A stretch of DNA of 64,000 nt from Gilliamella sp. wkB308 (GTDB lineage: Bacteria; Pseudomonadota; Gammaproteobacteria; Enterobacterales; Orbaceae), in assembly GCF_001690185.1 (NCBI RefSeq), contig NZ_LZGN01000037.1:186001-250000 (forward strand), in the 5' to 3' direction. Numbering within the stretch: the stretch's first letter is position 1; each line of letters opens with the position of its first letter. The notes under the pieces were generated by a model. The model had not been told where the DNA came from and did not search any database. It saw only the letters and a list, made by a program, of their open reading frames with translations. Made by a program: the position numbers and the translations under genes. Shown here piece after piece: positions 10,063 through 21,140 of this stretch.

Positions 10063-10656
10063 TTATTTATCTAACGTGATTTCATCCAACGATAAACTAA
10101 AGCTTGGCACAAATATTTCTAAAAAATAATCCATTTCAGAGCTTCCACGTTCAGACAATGTCTTTTTCAAACGCTGCTCAGCCAATCTAAACTCATTATT
10201 GCCGGCACTGAGTTCTTCGATCGTTTTAAGATAAGCGCATAACGCATCGGCCTGTTTGACAATATTTTTTTCTGTTTCATCATAAAAATCATCATCAATA
10301 AGAGGTCTAAAATCATCTTGTAACTCTTTTGGTAACATATTAATTAGCTTGTTTTGGGCTATTTTTTCAATTTTTTTGTATTCTGTTGTAATTTGAGGAT
10401 TATAGTATTTTGTCGGTGTAGGCAGGTCGCCTGTTATCACTTCGGATGCATCATGATACATAGCTAATAAAGCGATTCTTTCCGGATTAACTTTTCCATT
10501 AAAATGTTTGTTTTTGATGATTGCTAATGCATGTGCAACAAAAGCAACTTGAAGACTATGTTCAGATACATTTTCTGTTCTGACATTGCGCATTAACGGC
10601 CATCGATTAATTAATTTTAATCGTGAAAGATGAGCAAAAAAATGGCTTTTATTCAT
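10063..10656 (-). CDS. yfbR: 5'-deoxynucleotidase YfbR
   Basis: HD-domain phosphohydrolase that dephosphorylates deoxyribonucleoside 5'-monophosphates in nucleotide salvage. The N-terminus ([20 protein letters not shown]) is almost identical to the enterobacterial protein, and the metal ligands of the HD fold are visible as EHS, the YHDASE segment and the later D in [12 protein letters not shown]. The 197 residues match the family length (199 in E. coli). It lies downstream of lpxC behind a terminator, so it probably has its own promoter or depends on read-through. In E. coli this gene is elsewhere, so the linkage is local. Confidence 0.93.
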   Translation of the reverse strand: MNKSHFFAHLSRLKLINRWPLMRNVRTENVSEHSLQVAFVAHALAIIKNKHFNGKVNPERIALLAMYHDASEVITGDLPTPTKYYNPQITTEYKKIEKIAQNKLINMLPKELQDDFRPLIDDDFYDETEKNIVKQADALCAYLKTIEELSAGNNEFRLAEQRLKKTLSERGSSEMDYFLEIFVPSFSLSLDEITLDK

Positions 10657-10671
10657 ATCATCATCTCATGA

Positions 10672-10714
10672 GTTATAAAAACAAAAACGCTCCCATTAAA
10701 AAATGGAAGCGTTT
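10672..10714 (-). terminator. Terminator of lpxC and the dcw cluster
   Basis: On the minus strand AAACGCT-x-CCATT pairs with AATGG-x-AGCGTTT (arms 10702-10714 and 10685-10697) and is followed by TTTTTGTTTTTAT. It lies 24 bases beyond the lpxC stop and marks the end of the long division/wall transcription unit. Confidence 0.8.
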
Positions 10715-10737
10715 AAATTCATTTTTAAAACAAATTG

Positions 10738-11652
10738 TTAAGCTAAAACAAGCTGTTTTGTACCCAATGCGAGCGGAACAGTTTGATCATCAGCAAATGT
10801 AACATATTCCCATGCACTTTGTTTAGCTAACAACGCTTGTAATAGTTGATTATTTAATGCGTGTCCTGATTTATAACAAATCACTTCACCTATCATATTA
10901 TGACCACTCATATACAGATCGCCGATAGTATCTAGCATTTTATGACGAACAAACTCATCCTCAAAACGTAAACCATCTTCATTGAGAACTTTATAATCAT
11001 CCACCACAATGGCACAATCTAAACTACCACCTAAGCACAAACCTTTAGATTGTAATGCTTCGATATCTCGCATAAAACCAAACGTTCTCGCACGGCTAAT
11101 CTGACGAATGAAAGATTCAGATGAAAAATCCAACTGATAACGTTGAGAACTATTATCAATTGCTGGATGATGGAAATCAATTGTAAAATCCAATCTGAAT
11201 CCACTATATGGTCTCACTTCAGCCCATTTATCCCCATTTTCAACACGCACTGTCTCTTTAACGCGTAAAAACTTTTTAAGCGCATTTTGTTCAACGATGC
11301 CAGCATCTAGCAGCAAATAGACAAACGGACTTGCGCTACCATCCATAATAGGAATTTCTGGTGCATTAACCTCAATAATAATATTATCAATACCCAGTCC
11401 TGCTAATGCTGAATTGATGTGCTCTACCGTCGAAATACGCACATTATCTTCATTAACCAGACAGGTACAAAGCATTGTATCGCGAACCGATTTAGCATCC
11501 ACAGGAAAATCAACATAAGGATTCAAATCAGTACGACGATATATAACACCCGTATTTTCAGGAGCAGGACGCAACGTCAAAGTAACTTTTTTGCCAGTAT
11601 GTAAACCGACACCAGTTGCTTGAATTGTCTTTTTTAATGTTCTTTGTTTCAT
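10738..11652 (-). CDS. lpxC: UDP-3-O-acyl-N-acetylglucosamine deacetylase LpxC
   Basis: Zinc amidase that performs the committed step of lipid A synthesis in the cytoplasm. The chain is closely similar to E. coli LpxC throughout ([20 protein letters not shown] at the start). The zinc ligands appear as His in STVEH and as His/Asp in VRHKMLD, with the catalytic His in SGHALN. The frame could open at a GTG two codons earlier, but the ATG at 11652 is well placed behind TAGGTG and gives 304 residues (305 in E. coli). It is the last dcw gene, 67 bases after ftsZ. The C-terminal LVLA tail recognised by FtsH in enterics is largely kept (QLVLA). Confidence 0.96.
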   Translation of the reverse strand: MKQRTLKKTIQATGVGLHTGKKVTLTLRPAPENTGVIYRRTDLNPYVDFPVDAKSVRDTMLCTCLVNEDNVRISTVEHINSALAGLGIDNIIIEVNAPEIPIMDGSASPFVYLLLDAGIVEQNALKKFLRVKETVRVENGDKWAEVRPYSGFRLDFTIDFHHPAIDNSSQRYQLDFSSESFIRQISRARTFGFMRDIEALQSKGLCLGGSLDCAIVVDDYKVLNEDGLRFEDEFVRHKMLDTIGDLYMSGHNMIGEVICYKSGHALNNQLLQALLAKQSAWEYVTFADDQTVPLALGTKQLVLA

Positions 11653-11719
11653 TAGCACCTACTGTTTTTTTATTTGTTTCTATTGAACTATGACAATAAA
11701 AAATCAAATAAGTTCACTT

Positions 11720-12859
11720 TTAATTCGCTTGTTTACGAATAAAAGCAGGAATATCTAAAATCTTATTTTCTTCAAGCGGAGAAATTGCTTGTTCATTCAC
11801 AACTTTAGCTAATTTCTCTTCTTGTTGACCCAAATTGTTATTTTGGCTAAACAATGAGTTTTGTTGAATTGGCTTGGTTATTTTCGCTTCAGGACGTTTA
11901 TCCATACCAATACCCGTTGCCACCACAGTAACACGAATTTCATCAGACATATCTGGATCGAAAGTTGTACCAACAACTACTGTTGCATTATCAGAAGCAA
12001 AAGCTCTTACCGTGCTACCCACGGTTTCAAACTCTTCCAAACCAAGATCTAAACCAGCGGTTACATTAACTAATACACCACGTGCGCCAGATAAATCGAT
12101 GTCTTCAAGTAGTGGGCTTGAAATAGCCATTTCAGCCGCCTCTTCAGCTCGATTATCACCACTTGCACGTCCAGACCCCATCATAGCATATCCCATCTCT
12201 GACATCACTGTTCTAACGTCAGCAAAGTCAACATTGATATGTCCTGGTTTGGTGATTAATTCTGCGATACCTTGCACAGCACCTTTCAGCACGCCATTTG
12301 CTGCTGCAAAAGCATCTAATAATTTAACACCACGACCTAAAACCTTTAATAGCTTATCATTTGGAATAGTAATAAGCGAATCGACGTGTTTTGCTAACTC
12401 AGCGATGCCTTGTTCAGCAAAAGCCATACGCTTTTTACCTTCAAATCCAAATGGTTTGGTCACAACAGCAACCGTCAAAATACCCAATTCTTTAGCAATT
12501 TCGGCAACAACTGGCGCAGCGCCCGTACCGGTACCACCGCCCATACCAGCGGCAATAAACACCATATCAGCACCTTCAATTGCACTGCGGATGACCTCAC
12601 GATCTTCCTCGGCAGAGTTTCTACCCACTTCCGGATTAGCACCTGCACCAAGACCTTTAGTCACATTCGTGCCGATTTGGATAGTTTGACCTACCTTAAT
12701 TCTTTTCAATGCTTGCGCATCAGTATTTGCCGCAAAAAATTCAACACCTTCAATATGCTCAGCAATCATATGTTCGACAGCATTACCACCGCCACCACCG
12801 ACACCAATAACTTTAATGACTGCTGCTGGTTCATCATCTGCAACCATAGGCTCAAACAT
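11720..12859 (-). CDS. ftsZ: Cell division tubulin homologue FtsZ
   Basis: FtsZ polymerises with GTP into the Z-ring. The tubulin signature [10 protein letters not shown], the T7 loop residues (NVDFADVR) and the conserved C-terminal peptide [11 protein letters not shown], which binds FtsA/ZipA, are all visible. Length 379 compares with 383 in E. coli; the variable linker (about 318-365) is Q/N/E-rich. It follows ftsA by 81 bases. A long antisense reading frame covers much of the gene and is an artefact of its codon pattern. Confidence 0.98.
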   Translation of the reverse strand: MFEPMVADDEPAAVIKVIGVGGGGGNAVEHMIAEHIEGVEFFAANTDAQALKRIKVGQTIQIGTNVTKGLGAGANPEVGRNSAEEDREVIRSAIEGADMVFIAAGMGGGTGTGAAPVVAEIAKELGILTVAVVTKPFGFEGKKRMAFAEQGIAELAKHVDSLITIPNDKLLKVLGRGVKLLDAFAAANGVLKGAVQGIAELITKPGHINVDFADVRTVMSEMGYAMMGSGRASGDNRAEEAAEMAISSPLLEDIDLSGARGVLVNVTAGLDLGLEEFETVGSTVRAFASDNATVVVGTTFDPDMSDEIRVTVVATGIGMDKRPEAKITKPIQQNSLFSQNNNLGQQEEKLAKVVNEQAISPLEENKILDIPAFIRKQAN

Positions 12860-12940
12860 AACTTATCTCCAAATATACGATCTAAGGACATTGTACATAT
12901 AACCGCCAACAATGTCCACGAAGTTCTTGAAATATATTAG

Positions 12941-14194
12941 CTAAAATTCTTTTTTAAACCAACCGGTCAATCGTTTAGCTATCCCTTTTAATGATGACTT
13001 ATGATTATCTTTGCCATCATCACTTAATAAACTTTGTTTCCCGTAATGTAATAATCCTACTGTCGTTGAACAATAAGGCTTTTGTACATAATCAGTTAAT
13101 CCTGAAATATTTAACGGTTGTCCTACACGAACTTGATTTTGAAAAACTTTTTCAGCACACTCCACCATTCCTTTTATTTGTGCTGCACCACCAGTTAATA
13201 CTATACCTGCAGCTAATTGATATTTTACATTTTGTTTTTTTAATTCATCTTGTAGTGATAATAATTCTTTTTGTACTAACGATAATAATTCTGAATAGCG
13301 AGGTTCAATGACATCAGCCAGTGTTTGACGTTGTAAAGAACGAGATGGTCGACCACCGACACTTGGCACATCAATAACTTCATCTTTACCAATTAATGAA
13401 CCAACAGCACATCCATAACGAATTTTGATATTTTCAGCATCCATTGGAGGAGCACCAAATGCATAAGCGATATCGCTCGTCACGACATTTCCTGCATAGG
13501 GGATGACAACTGAATGACGTAATGCTCCGCCTGTGTAAACTGTAACATCCATCGTTCCACCACCAATATCAATGACACATACTCCTAACTCTTTTTCATC
13601 ATCAGTTAATACCGCATAGCTGGATGCTAAACCCGAAAAAATAAGCTGATCAACTTTCAACCCACAACGTTCAACTGCTTTTACTATATTCCTTGCCATA
13701 TCATTATGACACGTGACTAAATGCACTTTCGCCTTCATCCGAACGCCAGATAATCCTATTGGATTTTTAATTCCTTCTTGCAAGTCAATGGAATATTCTT
13801 GCGCAATTACATGTAATATTCTGTGTTCATCTAGTATTCTTACTGATTTGGCAGTATGAACAACATTCTCAACATCTTCAGCAGTCACTTCTTCATCGGC
13901 AATTGGCACCATGCCTATCTCATTTTGACAACGTATGTGTTTGCCAGAAAGACTTAAATAAACAGAGGAAATCTGGCAATCAGCCATCAATTCAGCTTGA
14001 TCAATTGCACGTTGGATTGATTTAACCACAGACTCAAGATCGTTTACACCACCTTTATCAACACCCTTTGATGGGCAATGTCCAACGCCGATGATATTAA
14101 CAATACCATCGGGGAGAACTTCGCCAACAAGAGCGAGTACTTTTGATGTACCTACTTCTAGTCCAACCACCAATTTTTTTTCTGTTGCTTTCAT
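12941..14194 (-). CDS. ftsA: Cell division protein FtsA
   Basis: Actin-like ATPase that tethers FtsZ to the membrane and activates FtsWI. The phosphate loops are recognisable (GLEVGTSKVLALVGE near the start, DIGGGTMDVTVY near 205), and the C-terminus LKGIAKRLTGWFKKEF is the amphipathic membrane-targeting helix. The 417 residues compare with 420 in E. coli. It lies 21 bases after ftsQ. Confidence 0.97.
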   Translation of the reverse strand: MKATEKKLVVGLEVGTSKVLALVGEVLPDGIVNIIGVGHCPSKGVDKGGVNDLESVVKSIQRAIDQAELMADCQISSVYLSLSGKHIRCQNEIGMVPIADEEVTAEDVENVVHTAKSVRILDEHRILHVIAQEYSIDLQEGIKNPIGLSGVRMKAKVHLVTCHNDMARNIVKAVERCGLKVDQLIFSGLASSYAVLTDDEKELGVCVIDIGGGTMDVTVYTGGALRHSVVIPYAGNVVTSDIAYAFGAPPMDAENIKIRYGCAVGSLIGKDEVIDVPSVGGRPSRSLQRQTLADVIEPRYSELLSLVQKELLSLQDELKKQNVKYQLAAGIVLTGGAAQIKGMVECAEKVFQNQVRVGQPLNISGLTDYVQKPYCSTTVGLLHYGKQSLLSDDGKDNHKSSLKGIAKRLTGWFKKEF

Positions 14195-14215
14195 ATTTCA
14201 GCCTTAAATTATTCC

Positions 14216-15049
14216 CTACTGAGCCATTTTTTCTCTTTGTACTGAAATGCCATTCTCATAACGTAAATCAGCGACCGTTATCCTTTCATCTGCTGGTATT
14301 CTTGATTGAATTTCAGGAAATAATTTGATAAATCGTTGATAACGTTGTTCGATATGTTCGTTACCTAACATCAATTTTATTTCATGATTTTCTTCACAAA
14401 AATCGGCTATACACTGTTTCACCATTAGCTGCCAAGCATTTCGCTCATCAGCTATCGCAGATTGAATATGCAAAGCTAATTGATTACTAGCTAATTTTTT
14501 TGAAAGATCATCTAATTTATAATACGTTTCTAATACTGGTTTTGCTTTACCTTCCGGACCATAAAGTCTGGGTAATTTTAACTCGCCAATACGATCTAGC
14601 GGCACACTAAATACATTTCCATTTTTATCTAGTAAAAATAAATCATTCCAATAAAAGACCGGTTTGTACTCTTCGACATAAACAATTAATTTATCTGGCC
14701 ATTGCTTACGCACACTAACCTGCTTTACCCATGGAAATCTTAATATTTCTTGTTGTATATCATTTACATCTTGACCAATGTAAGTATTAGGTAATCCTAA
14801 TCCCAGAATCGCTTGTCTAAGGTCATCTTCGGTCGTATAAGTATATTCGCCACTAAAATTTAACTGTGACAATACCATCTGCTCTGGATCATCCATCCAA
14901 TTTTTAACACTTTGAATAACCCAAACGCTAATAACAATAATTGTTAGTAGAAACAAAAAACCAATCAATTGCTCTTTGCTACTAAAAATAAGCAAGCGCC
15001 TAGTTTTTAGGTTTTCCCTTCTATGAGCAGCTTGCCGAATTTGTTTCAT
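14216..15049 (-). CDS. ftsQ: Divisome protein FtsQ
   Basis: Bitopic inner-membrane protein that links FtsA/FtsK to FtsBL and FtsWI. There is a basic N-terminal tail, a single membrane segment at about residues 29-47, a POTRA domain (about 58-130; LNFSGEYTYTTEDDLRQAI) and a beta domain to about 265. Identity to E. coli FtsQ is moderate, as is usual for this gene. The 277 residues and the position between ddl and ftsA make the call firm. Confidence 0.94.
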   Translation of the reverse strand: MKQIRQAAHRRENLKTRRLLIFSSKEQLIGFLFLLTIIVISVWVIQSVKNWMDDPEQMVLSQLNFSGEYTYTTEDDLRQAILGLGLPNTYIGQDVNDIQQEILRFPWVKQVSVRKQWPDKLIVYVEEYKPVFYWNDLFLLDKNGNVFSVPLDRIGELKLPRLYGPEGKAKPVLETYYKLDDLSKKLASNQLALHIQSAIADERNAWQLMVKQCIADFCEENHEIKLMLGNEHIEQRYQRFIKLFPEIQSRIPADERITVADLRYENGISVQREKMAQ

Positions 15050-15063
15050 AAAAATAAGGCCAG

Positions 15064-15972
15064 TTATATTGTTGCTAAATTCAAGATTCGACTAACAAGC
15101 TCTTTAAATGACCAGCCATGTTGTTTTGCAGCCATGGGGACTAAACTATGATCCGTCATTCCTGGCGCGGTGTTAACTTCTAACAAATAAGGGGTTTGAT
15201 TAGCATCAAACATAATATCAACTCGTCCCCAACCACGGCAACCAACCGCTTTATAAGCATCAAGTGCTAACTTACGGATCTCTTGCTCTTTTTCATCAGA
15301 TAATCCACTTGGGCAAAAATACTGCGTAGAATCTGACAAATATTTTGCATCGTAATCATAAAACTTTGTCGCCGGTTTGATATGAATTGACGGTAAAACG
15401 TCTTCTCCAACAATAGCAACGGTAAATTCTGGGCCAGATAAAAATGATTCTACCATAACAGAATTATCATATTTAAAAGCATGTTCGAGAGCAGTCTTAA
15501 GTTCATTAGCTTGATTAACTCGCGTCATCCCTACACTTGAACCTTCATGACTTGGTTTTACAAATAGAGGAAGCCCAAGCTTTTGCACAATGGCATCAGT
15601 ATCAATCGAGCAGCTCTTTTCCACCATAACATAATCAGCAACAGGTAAACCCAACGCTTTCCAAACTAATTTAGTTTTCAACTTGTCCATGGTTAGTGCA
15701 GACGATAAAACATCACTACCGGTATAAGGAATATTTTGATAAGTCAAAATTGCTTGAACAATACCATCTTCACCACCGCGACCATGAAGAATGACAAATG
15801 CTTTCGTAAAGCCATCTTCTTTTAAGTTGGTAATTGGTTGATCTTTAGTATCTATAAGATGGGCATCAACTCCACTAGCCAATAATCCTGCTAGTACAGC
15901 TTGACCTGATTTAAGCGATACTTCTCGCTCTGCAGATGTTCCACCATACAATACCGCAACTTTATCAATCAT
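15064..15972 (-). CDS. ddl: D-alanine--D-alanine ligase
   Basis: ATP-grasp enzyme that makes the D-Ala-D-Ala dipeptide for MurF. Motifs: VLYGGTSAEREVSLKSG at the start, the KPSHEGSSVGM loop near residue 140, and the metal-binding EVNTAPGMTDHSL near 267. The 302 residues and the dcw position mark it as the DdlB form. Its start shares one base with the murC stop (TAATG), implying translational coupling. Confidence 0.96.
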   Translation of the reverse strand: MIDKVAVLYGGTSAEREVSLKSGQAVLAGLLASGVDAHLIDTKDQPITNLKEDGFTKAFVILHGRGGEDGIVQAILTYQNIPYTGSDVLSSALTMDKLKTKLVWKALGLPVADYVMVEKSCSIDTDAIVQKLGLPLFVKPSHEGSSVGMTRVNQANELKTALEHAFKYDNSVMVESFLSGPEFTVAIVGEDVLPSIHIKPATKFYDYDAKYLSDSTQYFCPSGLSDEKEQEIRKLALDAYKAVGCRGWGRVDIMFDANQTPYLLEVNTAPGMTDHSLVPMAAKQHGWSFKELVSRILNLATI

Positions 15973-17420
15973 TATAGACCTTCTCCTGAAAAAATTTGAG
16001 CATCGGCTAACTGACGTGCAATACGACCTACACTACCCGCGCCTTGAGTTAATAACAGATCTCCACCTTTTAAAATTTCTTTCATTATTTCAGGTAAGAG
16101 ATCTAAATCTGAAACATAAATCGGATCCACTTTGCCCCGATTACGAATTGAACGGCACAAAGAACGACTATCTGCTCCGGCAATTGGTTGCTCACCAGCA
16201 GAATAGACGTCTAACATTACAAGCGCATCAACCTGAGATAGCACTTGAGCAAAATCATCAAATAAATCACGAGTACGTGTATATCGATGAGGTTGGAATA
16301 GCATAACTAAACGACGATCCGGCCATCCATTTTTAGCCGCTTGTATCGTTGCATTCACTTCGCTTGGGTGATGACCATAATCATCAACCATCATAATGTC
16401 TTTACCATGAGCATGCGGAAAAACGCCTAGTAAATCAAAACGACGACTTGTACCAGCAAATTTTGCCAATGCATTAATGATCGATTGATCATCTATGCCA
16501 TCTTCTGTCGCCGCAATAATTGCGGCGGCTGAATTTAAAGCGTTATGTTTACCGGGTGCATTTAATTCGATTTCTAAATCATTACGATCTGGACGACACA
16601 CAGTGTAATAACTGACACCTCGTTCTTGACGATAATTTTTAATCACCACATCCGCATCTTCACTAAAACCATAAGTAATAATTTTACGTCCAACAATCGG
16701 TAATAATTCACGATTAATTGGATCGTCATAACACATCACCGCTAAACCATAAAAAGGTAAATTACGCAAAAAAGAGATGAATGTTTGCTTAAGATTTTCC
16801 ACACTACCTTGATAGGTGTCCATATGGTCTGGTTCAATATTTGTAACAATAGAAACCATAGGTTGTAAGTGTAAAAATGATGCATCACTTTCATCTGCTT
16901 CAGCAATAAAATAACGGCTACTACCTAATTTGGCATGCGTGCCTGCCGCTTTAACTAAACCGCCATTAACGAACGTTGGATCAAGTTTCGCTTCGGCATA
17001 AATAGCGGTGACCATGGCTGTTGTCGTTGTCTTTCCATGCGTACCCGCAATAGCGATACCATATCGGAAACGCATAAGCTCGGCTAACATTTCAGCCCGC
17101 TGAATAACAGGAATGCGAGCTTCCCGCGCAGCTACAACTTCAATATTATCTTGTGAAATTGCGGAAGAGATTACGACAACGCTCGAATTAATCACATTTT
17201 CAGCTGCATGACCAATCACAATTTTCGCACCTAATTTTTTTAGATGCTCAGTAACAGCATTTTCTGCAATATCTGAGCCACTAATTTCGTAACCTTCATT
17301 AGCAAGAACTTCAGCAATTCCTCCCATACCTGCGCCACCAATTCCAACAAAATGGATATGTTTGACACGTTTCATTTGAGGAATAATTGCTCTTAATTCT
17401 GCTAATTCCTTTGTATTCAC
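15972..17420 (-). CDS. murC: UDP-N-acetylmuramate--L-alanine ligase MurC
   Basis: First amino-acid ligase of the peptidoglycan stem. The N-terminal Rossmann loop [17 protein letters not shown], the ATP loop [12 protein letters not shown] near residue 120, the EADESDASF segment and the C-terminal ligase domain are clear. The 482 residues compare with 491 in E. coli. The start is GTG behind an excellent TAGGAG site; no ATG lies close by. A 167-base gap separates it from murG, unusually long for this tightly packed cluster. Confidence 0.96.
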   Translation of the reverse strand: MNTKELAELRAIIPQMKRVKHIHFVGIGGAGMGGIAEVLANEGYEISGSDIAENAVTEHLKKLGAKIVIGHAAENVINSSVVVISSAISQDNIEVVAAREARIPVIQRAEMLAELMRFRYGIAIAGTHGKTTTTAMVTAIYAEAKLDPTFVNGGLVKAAGTHAKLGSSRYFIAEADESDASFLHLQPMVSIVTNIEPDHMDTYQGSVENLKQTFISFLRNLPFYGLAVMCYDDPINRELLPIVGRKIITYGFSEDADVVIKNYRQERGVSYYTVCRPDRNDLEIELNAPGKHNALNSAAAIIAATEDGIDDQSIINALAKFAGTSRRFDLLGVFPHAHGKDIMMVDDYGHHPSEVNATIQAAKNGWPDRRLVMLFQPHRYTRTRDLFDDFAQVLSQVDALVMLDVYSAGEQPIAGADSRSLCRSIRNRGKVDPIYVSDLDLLPEIMKEILKGGDLLLTQGAGSVGRIARQLADAQIFSGEGL

Positions 17421-17587
17421 AATCTAACTCCTAAATATTCTGTAGTTGAGTATTTTGTTTATTTTTTATTGAGCTTTTTTAATTTTGTAAAAATGTAATT
17501 ATGCATTTAAAGCTATTATTACCTAAACATTGATCTAACCTGCAACATCTTGACACGATTATTACATAAAGTTATATCAAAAACTAA
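17421..17587 (-). other. 167-base spacer between murG and murC
   Basis: No open frame of useful length and no strong hairpin is seen. It holds AT-rich sequence including AATAATCGTGTCAAGATGTTG on the minus strand and the murC ribosome-binding site. Other junctions in the cluster overlap or are under 25 bases, except ftsA-ftsZ and ftsZ-lpxC, so an internal promoter is possible but not proven. Confidence 0.4.
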
Positions 17588-18640
17588 TTATTTTATCACT
17601 GATTTTATCGTATCTGCCACTCTTTCGGTAGAATTTGTAATAGATAGACTTTTCGCCTTAACCGCCATTTCGATTAATTTATCTCTATTTAAATTTCTTA
17701 ACACACTCATTAATGATTCGCAATTAAAGTCGGGTTGTTCAATAATCTTTGCAGCATCAATATCTGAAAGCGATTTAGCATTCCAAAATTGTTGGCGATC
17801 TTTATGCATAAAAGGGACAAAAATAGCACCAATGCCGACAACTTCGATTTCACTTACCGTTAATGCCCCACTGCGACAAATCACAATATCCGCCCAACGA
17901 TAGGCTTCTGCTACATCAGTAATAAATTCAGTCACTTTATTTTTTGTCATATCACAATCTTGATAGGCTCGCATAACAGGTTCTAGCATGCCTTTACCTG
18001 TCTGATGCCAAACAACAAATTTATCGGACAATTTTGTTATCACATGAGGAATTACTTCATTAAGGACTTTTGCTCCTTGGCTTCCACCCATAACTAATAT
18101 GCGAATAGGTCCTTGATGTTCTTTTAAACGCTCATTAGGTTCTGTAATAGTTAATAAATCATCTCGAACAGGATTACCAACTACTTCCGCTTTCGGAAAT
18201 GCAGTTGGGAAGGCTTGTAAAACTTTAGTTGCAATTTTTGCAAGCCACTTATTAGTTAAACCCGCAACACCATTTTGCTCGTGTAATACGACAGGAATAC
18301 CTAATGTCTTTGCTGCAATGCCTCCTGGTCCAGAAACATATCCCCCCATACCCAATACCACATCAGGTTGATAAGATTTTAAAATTTTTCTGGCTTGTAA
18401 AACTGCTTTTAAGATTTTAAAAGGTGCTTTTAACATTGCACCAATTCCTTTACCGCGTAGACCCGATATTTGTATAAAATCAATCTCGATACCATTTTCA
18501 GGGACTAAGTGCGCTTCCATACGATCTGCCGTGCCAAGCCATCTGACTTGCCAGCCTTGTTTCATTAAATAATGCGCAACGGCAATACCTGGAAAAACAT
18601 GTCCACCTGTACCACCTGCCATGACTAATAATTTTTTCAT
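17588..18640 (-). CDS. murG: UDP-GlcNAc:lipid I N-acetylglucosamine transferase MurG
   Basis: Peripheral membrane glycosyltransferase that converts lipid I to lipid II. The N-terminal glycine loop [12 protein letters not shown], the second loop [12 protein letters not shown] near residue 190 and the UDP-GlcNAc-binding [11 protein letters not shown] near 263 are present. The 350 residues compare with 355 in E. coli. The start overlaps the ftsW stop by one base. Confidence 0.97.
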   Translation of the reverse strand: MKKLLVMAGGTGGHVFPGIAVAHYLMKQGWQVRWLGTADRMEAHLVPENGIEIDFIQISGLRGKGIGAMLKAPFKILKAVLQARKILKSYQPDVVLGMGGYVSGPGGIAAKTLGIPVVLHEQNGVAGLTNKWLAKIATKVLQAFPTAFPKAEVVGNPVRDDLLTITEPNERLKEHQGPIRILVMGGSQGAKVLNEVIPHVITKLSDKFVVWHQTGKGMLEPVMRAYQDCDMTKNKVTEFITDVAEAYRWADIVICRSGALTVSEIEVVGIGAIFVPFMHKDRQQFWNAKSLSDIDAAKIIEQPDFNCESLMSVLRNLNRDKLIEMAVKAKSLSITNSTERVADTIKSVIK

Positions 18641-19791
18641 TACTTTATTGACCTTATTCTTGCTTGCGCTTGTTGTTGTCTGAATTCAAAATCTATTCTA
18701 AGTAGGATTGCAACAGCCACACTCATTACAATTAGACTCGATCCACCATAACTAATGAATGGTAGCGTTAATCCCTTAGTAGGTAACATTCCAGATGTTA
18801 CCCCCACATTAACAAAGGTTTGAAAACCAAACCAAATACCGATTTGGCAAGCTAAATAACCAGAAAATTGCAATCCTTCATTTAATGCTCGATACCCAAT
18901 TGCCAATCCCTTAAAAGCCAGAGAAAAAAGTAATGTCAGCAGGAAAATGACGCCAAGATAACCGAATTCTTCCGAAATAATAGCAAAAATAAAATCGGTA
19001 TGCCGTTCGGGTAAATAACCTAATTTTAGAATTGAATTACCCATACCTTGTCCAGCAAATCCTCCATTACCGATTGCTATTAATGAATTGACTAACTGGT
19101 AACCTACACCATTAGCATCTTCCCAAGGATTAAGAAATGTTAACAACCGTTTTAAACGGTATGACTCAAATAATATTAAACTGACAACCGCTGCAACACC
19201 TGTCGATAAAATAGCGATAAATTGCCACAACTTTGCACCAGCGATAAATAGGATTCCGATAGTAACAATAAATAATACAATCACTGTGCCTAGATCGGGT
19301 TGAAGTAATAGCAAAATAGAAAGCACAGCCATAACAACCATTGGTTTAAAAAACCCCCAGAATCCGCTTTGTACTTCATCTGACTTTCGAGTCAAATAAC
19401 TGGCTAAAAATACAAATAATGCCAATTTAGCAAGCTCGGCCGGTTGAAAATTAAATACGCCTAGCGGAATCCATCTTGCTGCACCATTAATAGAAGACCC
19501 CACGCCTAAAACAGCAACAAGCATGATAATTGTCATAATGAGTAATACTGTTCCAAATTGCTGCCAACGTTTCATTGGGATCGATAACGTTATACACATT
19601 AAAACAAGTGAAATACCCAGCTGTATAAGTTCACGCTGAGTATAGAAAAAAGGATTATTATCGTTCGATGACATTGACGCTGATGTCACCATAACTAATC
19701 CGAATATCATCAATCCAAATACCGTCCAAAGTAATTGATTATCAAAAGGGACGTGAGGATTAACTTGCTTTTTTATGGCTAACGAGATCAT
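18640..19791 (-). CDS. ftsW: SEDS peptidoglycan glycosyltransferase FtsW
   Basis: Polytopic inner-membrane enzyme that polymerises septal peptidoglycan with FtsI. About ten hydrophobic segments are visible. SEDS signatures include the AELAKLALF block near residue 120, QPDLGT near 166 and the [31 protein letters not shown] block. The 383 residues compare with 414 in E. coli, mainly through a shorter cytoplasmic N-terminus. It overlaps murD by four bases and murG by one. Confidence 0.96.
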   Translation of the reverse strand: MISLAIKKQVNPHVPFDNQLLWTVFGLMIFGLVMVTSASMSSNDNNPFFYTQRELIQLGISLVLMCITLSIPMKRWQQFGTVLLIMTIIMLVAVLGVGSSINGAARWIPLGVFNFQPAELAKLALFVFLASYLTRKSDEVQSGFWGFFKPMVVMAVLSILLLLQPDLGTVIVLFIVTIGILFIAGAKLWQFIAILSTGVAAVVSLILFESYRLKRLLTFLNPWEDANGVGYQLVNSLIAIGNGGFAGQGMGNSILKLGYLPERHTDFIFAIISEEFGYLGVIFLLTLLFSLAFKGLAIGYRALNEGLQFSGYLACQIGIWFGFQTFVNVGVTSGMLPTKGLTLPFISYGGSSLIVMSVAVAILLRIDFEFRQQQAQARIRSIK

Positions 19792-21122
19792 TTTTCACTC
19801 CTTTGCGCATATTGCTTAGCCAGAAGTGTAAATTGATTTCCTCGCTCTATATAGTTTTTAAATTGGTCTAAGCTTGCACAAGCTGGTGAGAGTAAAACGA
19901 CATCATTAGCTTCCACTTTTTGAGCGATTATTTGCATAGCCTCAGCTAATGTCACGGTCATTGTTGTGATGTTGGGTGCTAATTTTGCTAATAATTCACG
20001 ATCTCGACCAAAACAAAAAATTTCAAGATGACTATTTTTTAGATAAGGAATTAATGGAGAAAAATCCGCTGATTTTCCATCACCACCAAGCAATAAAAAT
20101 AATTTTCCATGACATACGACACTTTTTAAAGCAGCTTCCGTACTACCCACATTGGTTGCTTTAGAATCATTAATCCATTTAACCCCATTTTGTTCCAAAA
20201 CTAATTCAAAACGATGAGGTAAACCACGAAAGTTGGCTATTGTTGCTAAACTAGATTGTCGTGATATTGATAATTTATCTGCAATAGCTAATGCTGCTAA
20301 CGCATTGAGATAATTGTGGCTTCCCGTTAGTTTCATTGTTTTAGTCGATAAAACGGGGGTTTCCTGCGCAATTAAATGTGCGTAATCAGTATCCAGATGA
20401 TAATCGCCTGCATGTAATCCAAAAAACACATTATGACTCTCTTTTTCTTTTGGAAAAGTTAATTTATCATCATGATTTACTACACAATATTTTGCGTTCG
20501 AATAAATTCGTTGTTTAGCCTCTACATATTGCTTGAGTCCTAAAGGATACCTATCCATATGATCTTCTGAGATATTCAGAATCGTTGCAACCGTTGCATG
20601 CAAACTGTGCGTGGTTTCAAGTTGGAAGCTAGACAGCTCAAGTACATACACATCGCAATCTTGGGCTAGTAAAGATAGTGCAGGTTGACCTATATTGCCA
20701 CCCACACCCACTTTGATACCTGCAGACTTTACAATTTCACCAACTAATGTTGTCACCGTCGTTTTGCCATTAGCGCCGGTGATTGCCACAATTTTTTTAT
20801 TAGGTAGTTGATTAACTTCACGACAAAAAAGTTCTATATCGCCAATGATTTCGATACCTTTATCAGCAGCTTGTTTGAGTTCAGGGGTTGATAAAGCGAT
20901 ACCAGGGCTAACAATTATTAAATCAGCATCAAATAACCAATCGACATTTAAATCGCCTAAATGATAGGCTACTCGTTGATCTAATTGTTCTAATCCTGAA
21001 GGTAATAAACGGGTATCAATCACTTTAGGAACAACATTTTGCGCAAGAAAATAGTCAACACAAGAAAGCCCTGTGACACCTAATCCAATGATAACAACAT
21101 TTTTACCCTGATAGCGAATCAT
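19788..21122 (-). CDS. murD: UDP-N-acetylmuramoyl-L-alanine--D-glutamate ligase MurD
   Basis: Adds D-Glu to the stem peptide. The N-terminal nucleotide fold starts [17 protein letters not shown], the ATP loop is [14 protein letters not shown] near residue 115, and the C-terminal substrate motif [19 protein letters not shown] is highly conserved. The 444 residues compare with 438 in E. coli. It lies 18 bases after mraY and overlaps ftsW by four bases (ATGA). Confidence 0.96.
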   Translation of the reverse strand: MIRYQGKNVVIIGLGVTGLSCVDYFLAQNVVPKVIDTRLLPSGLEQLDQRVAYHLGDLNVDWLFDADLIIVSPGIALSTPELKQAADKGIEIIGDIELFCREVNQLPNKKIVAITGANGKTTVTTLVGEIVKSAGIKVGVGGNIGQPALSLLAQDCDVYVLELSSFQLETTHSLHATVATILNISEDHMDRYPLGLKQYVEAKQRIYSNAKYCVVNHDDKLTFPKEKESHNVFFGLHAGDYHLDTDYAHLIAQETPVLSTKTMKLTGSHNYLNALAALAIADKLSISRQSSLATIANFRGLPHRFELVLEQNGVKWINDSKATNVGSTEAALKSVVCHGKLFLLLGGDGKSADFSPLIPYLKNSHLEIFCFGRDRELLAKLAPNITTMTVTLAEAMQIIAQKVEANDVVLLSPACASLDQFKNYIERGNQFTLLAKQYAQRSEK

Positions 21123-21140
21123 GATTCAATCCTGATTTAA

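Noticed and set aside
11874-12689. 271-codon open frame antisense to ftsZ (plus strand)
   Set aside because: It lies wholly within ftsZ, has low-complexity S/A/P/T composition expected from the antisense of a conserved gene, and lacks a ribosome-binding site.
12410-12940. 176-codon antisense frame across the ftsZ start
   Set aside because: It is another shadow of ftsZ, with no start signal and no recognisable protein features.
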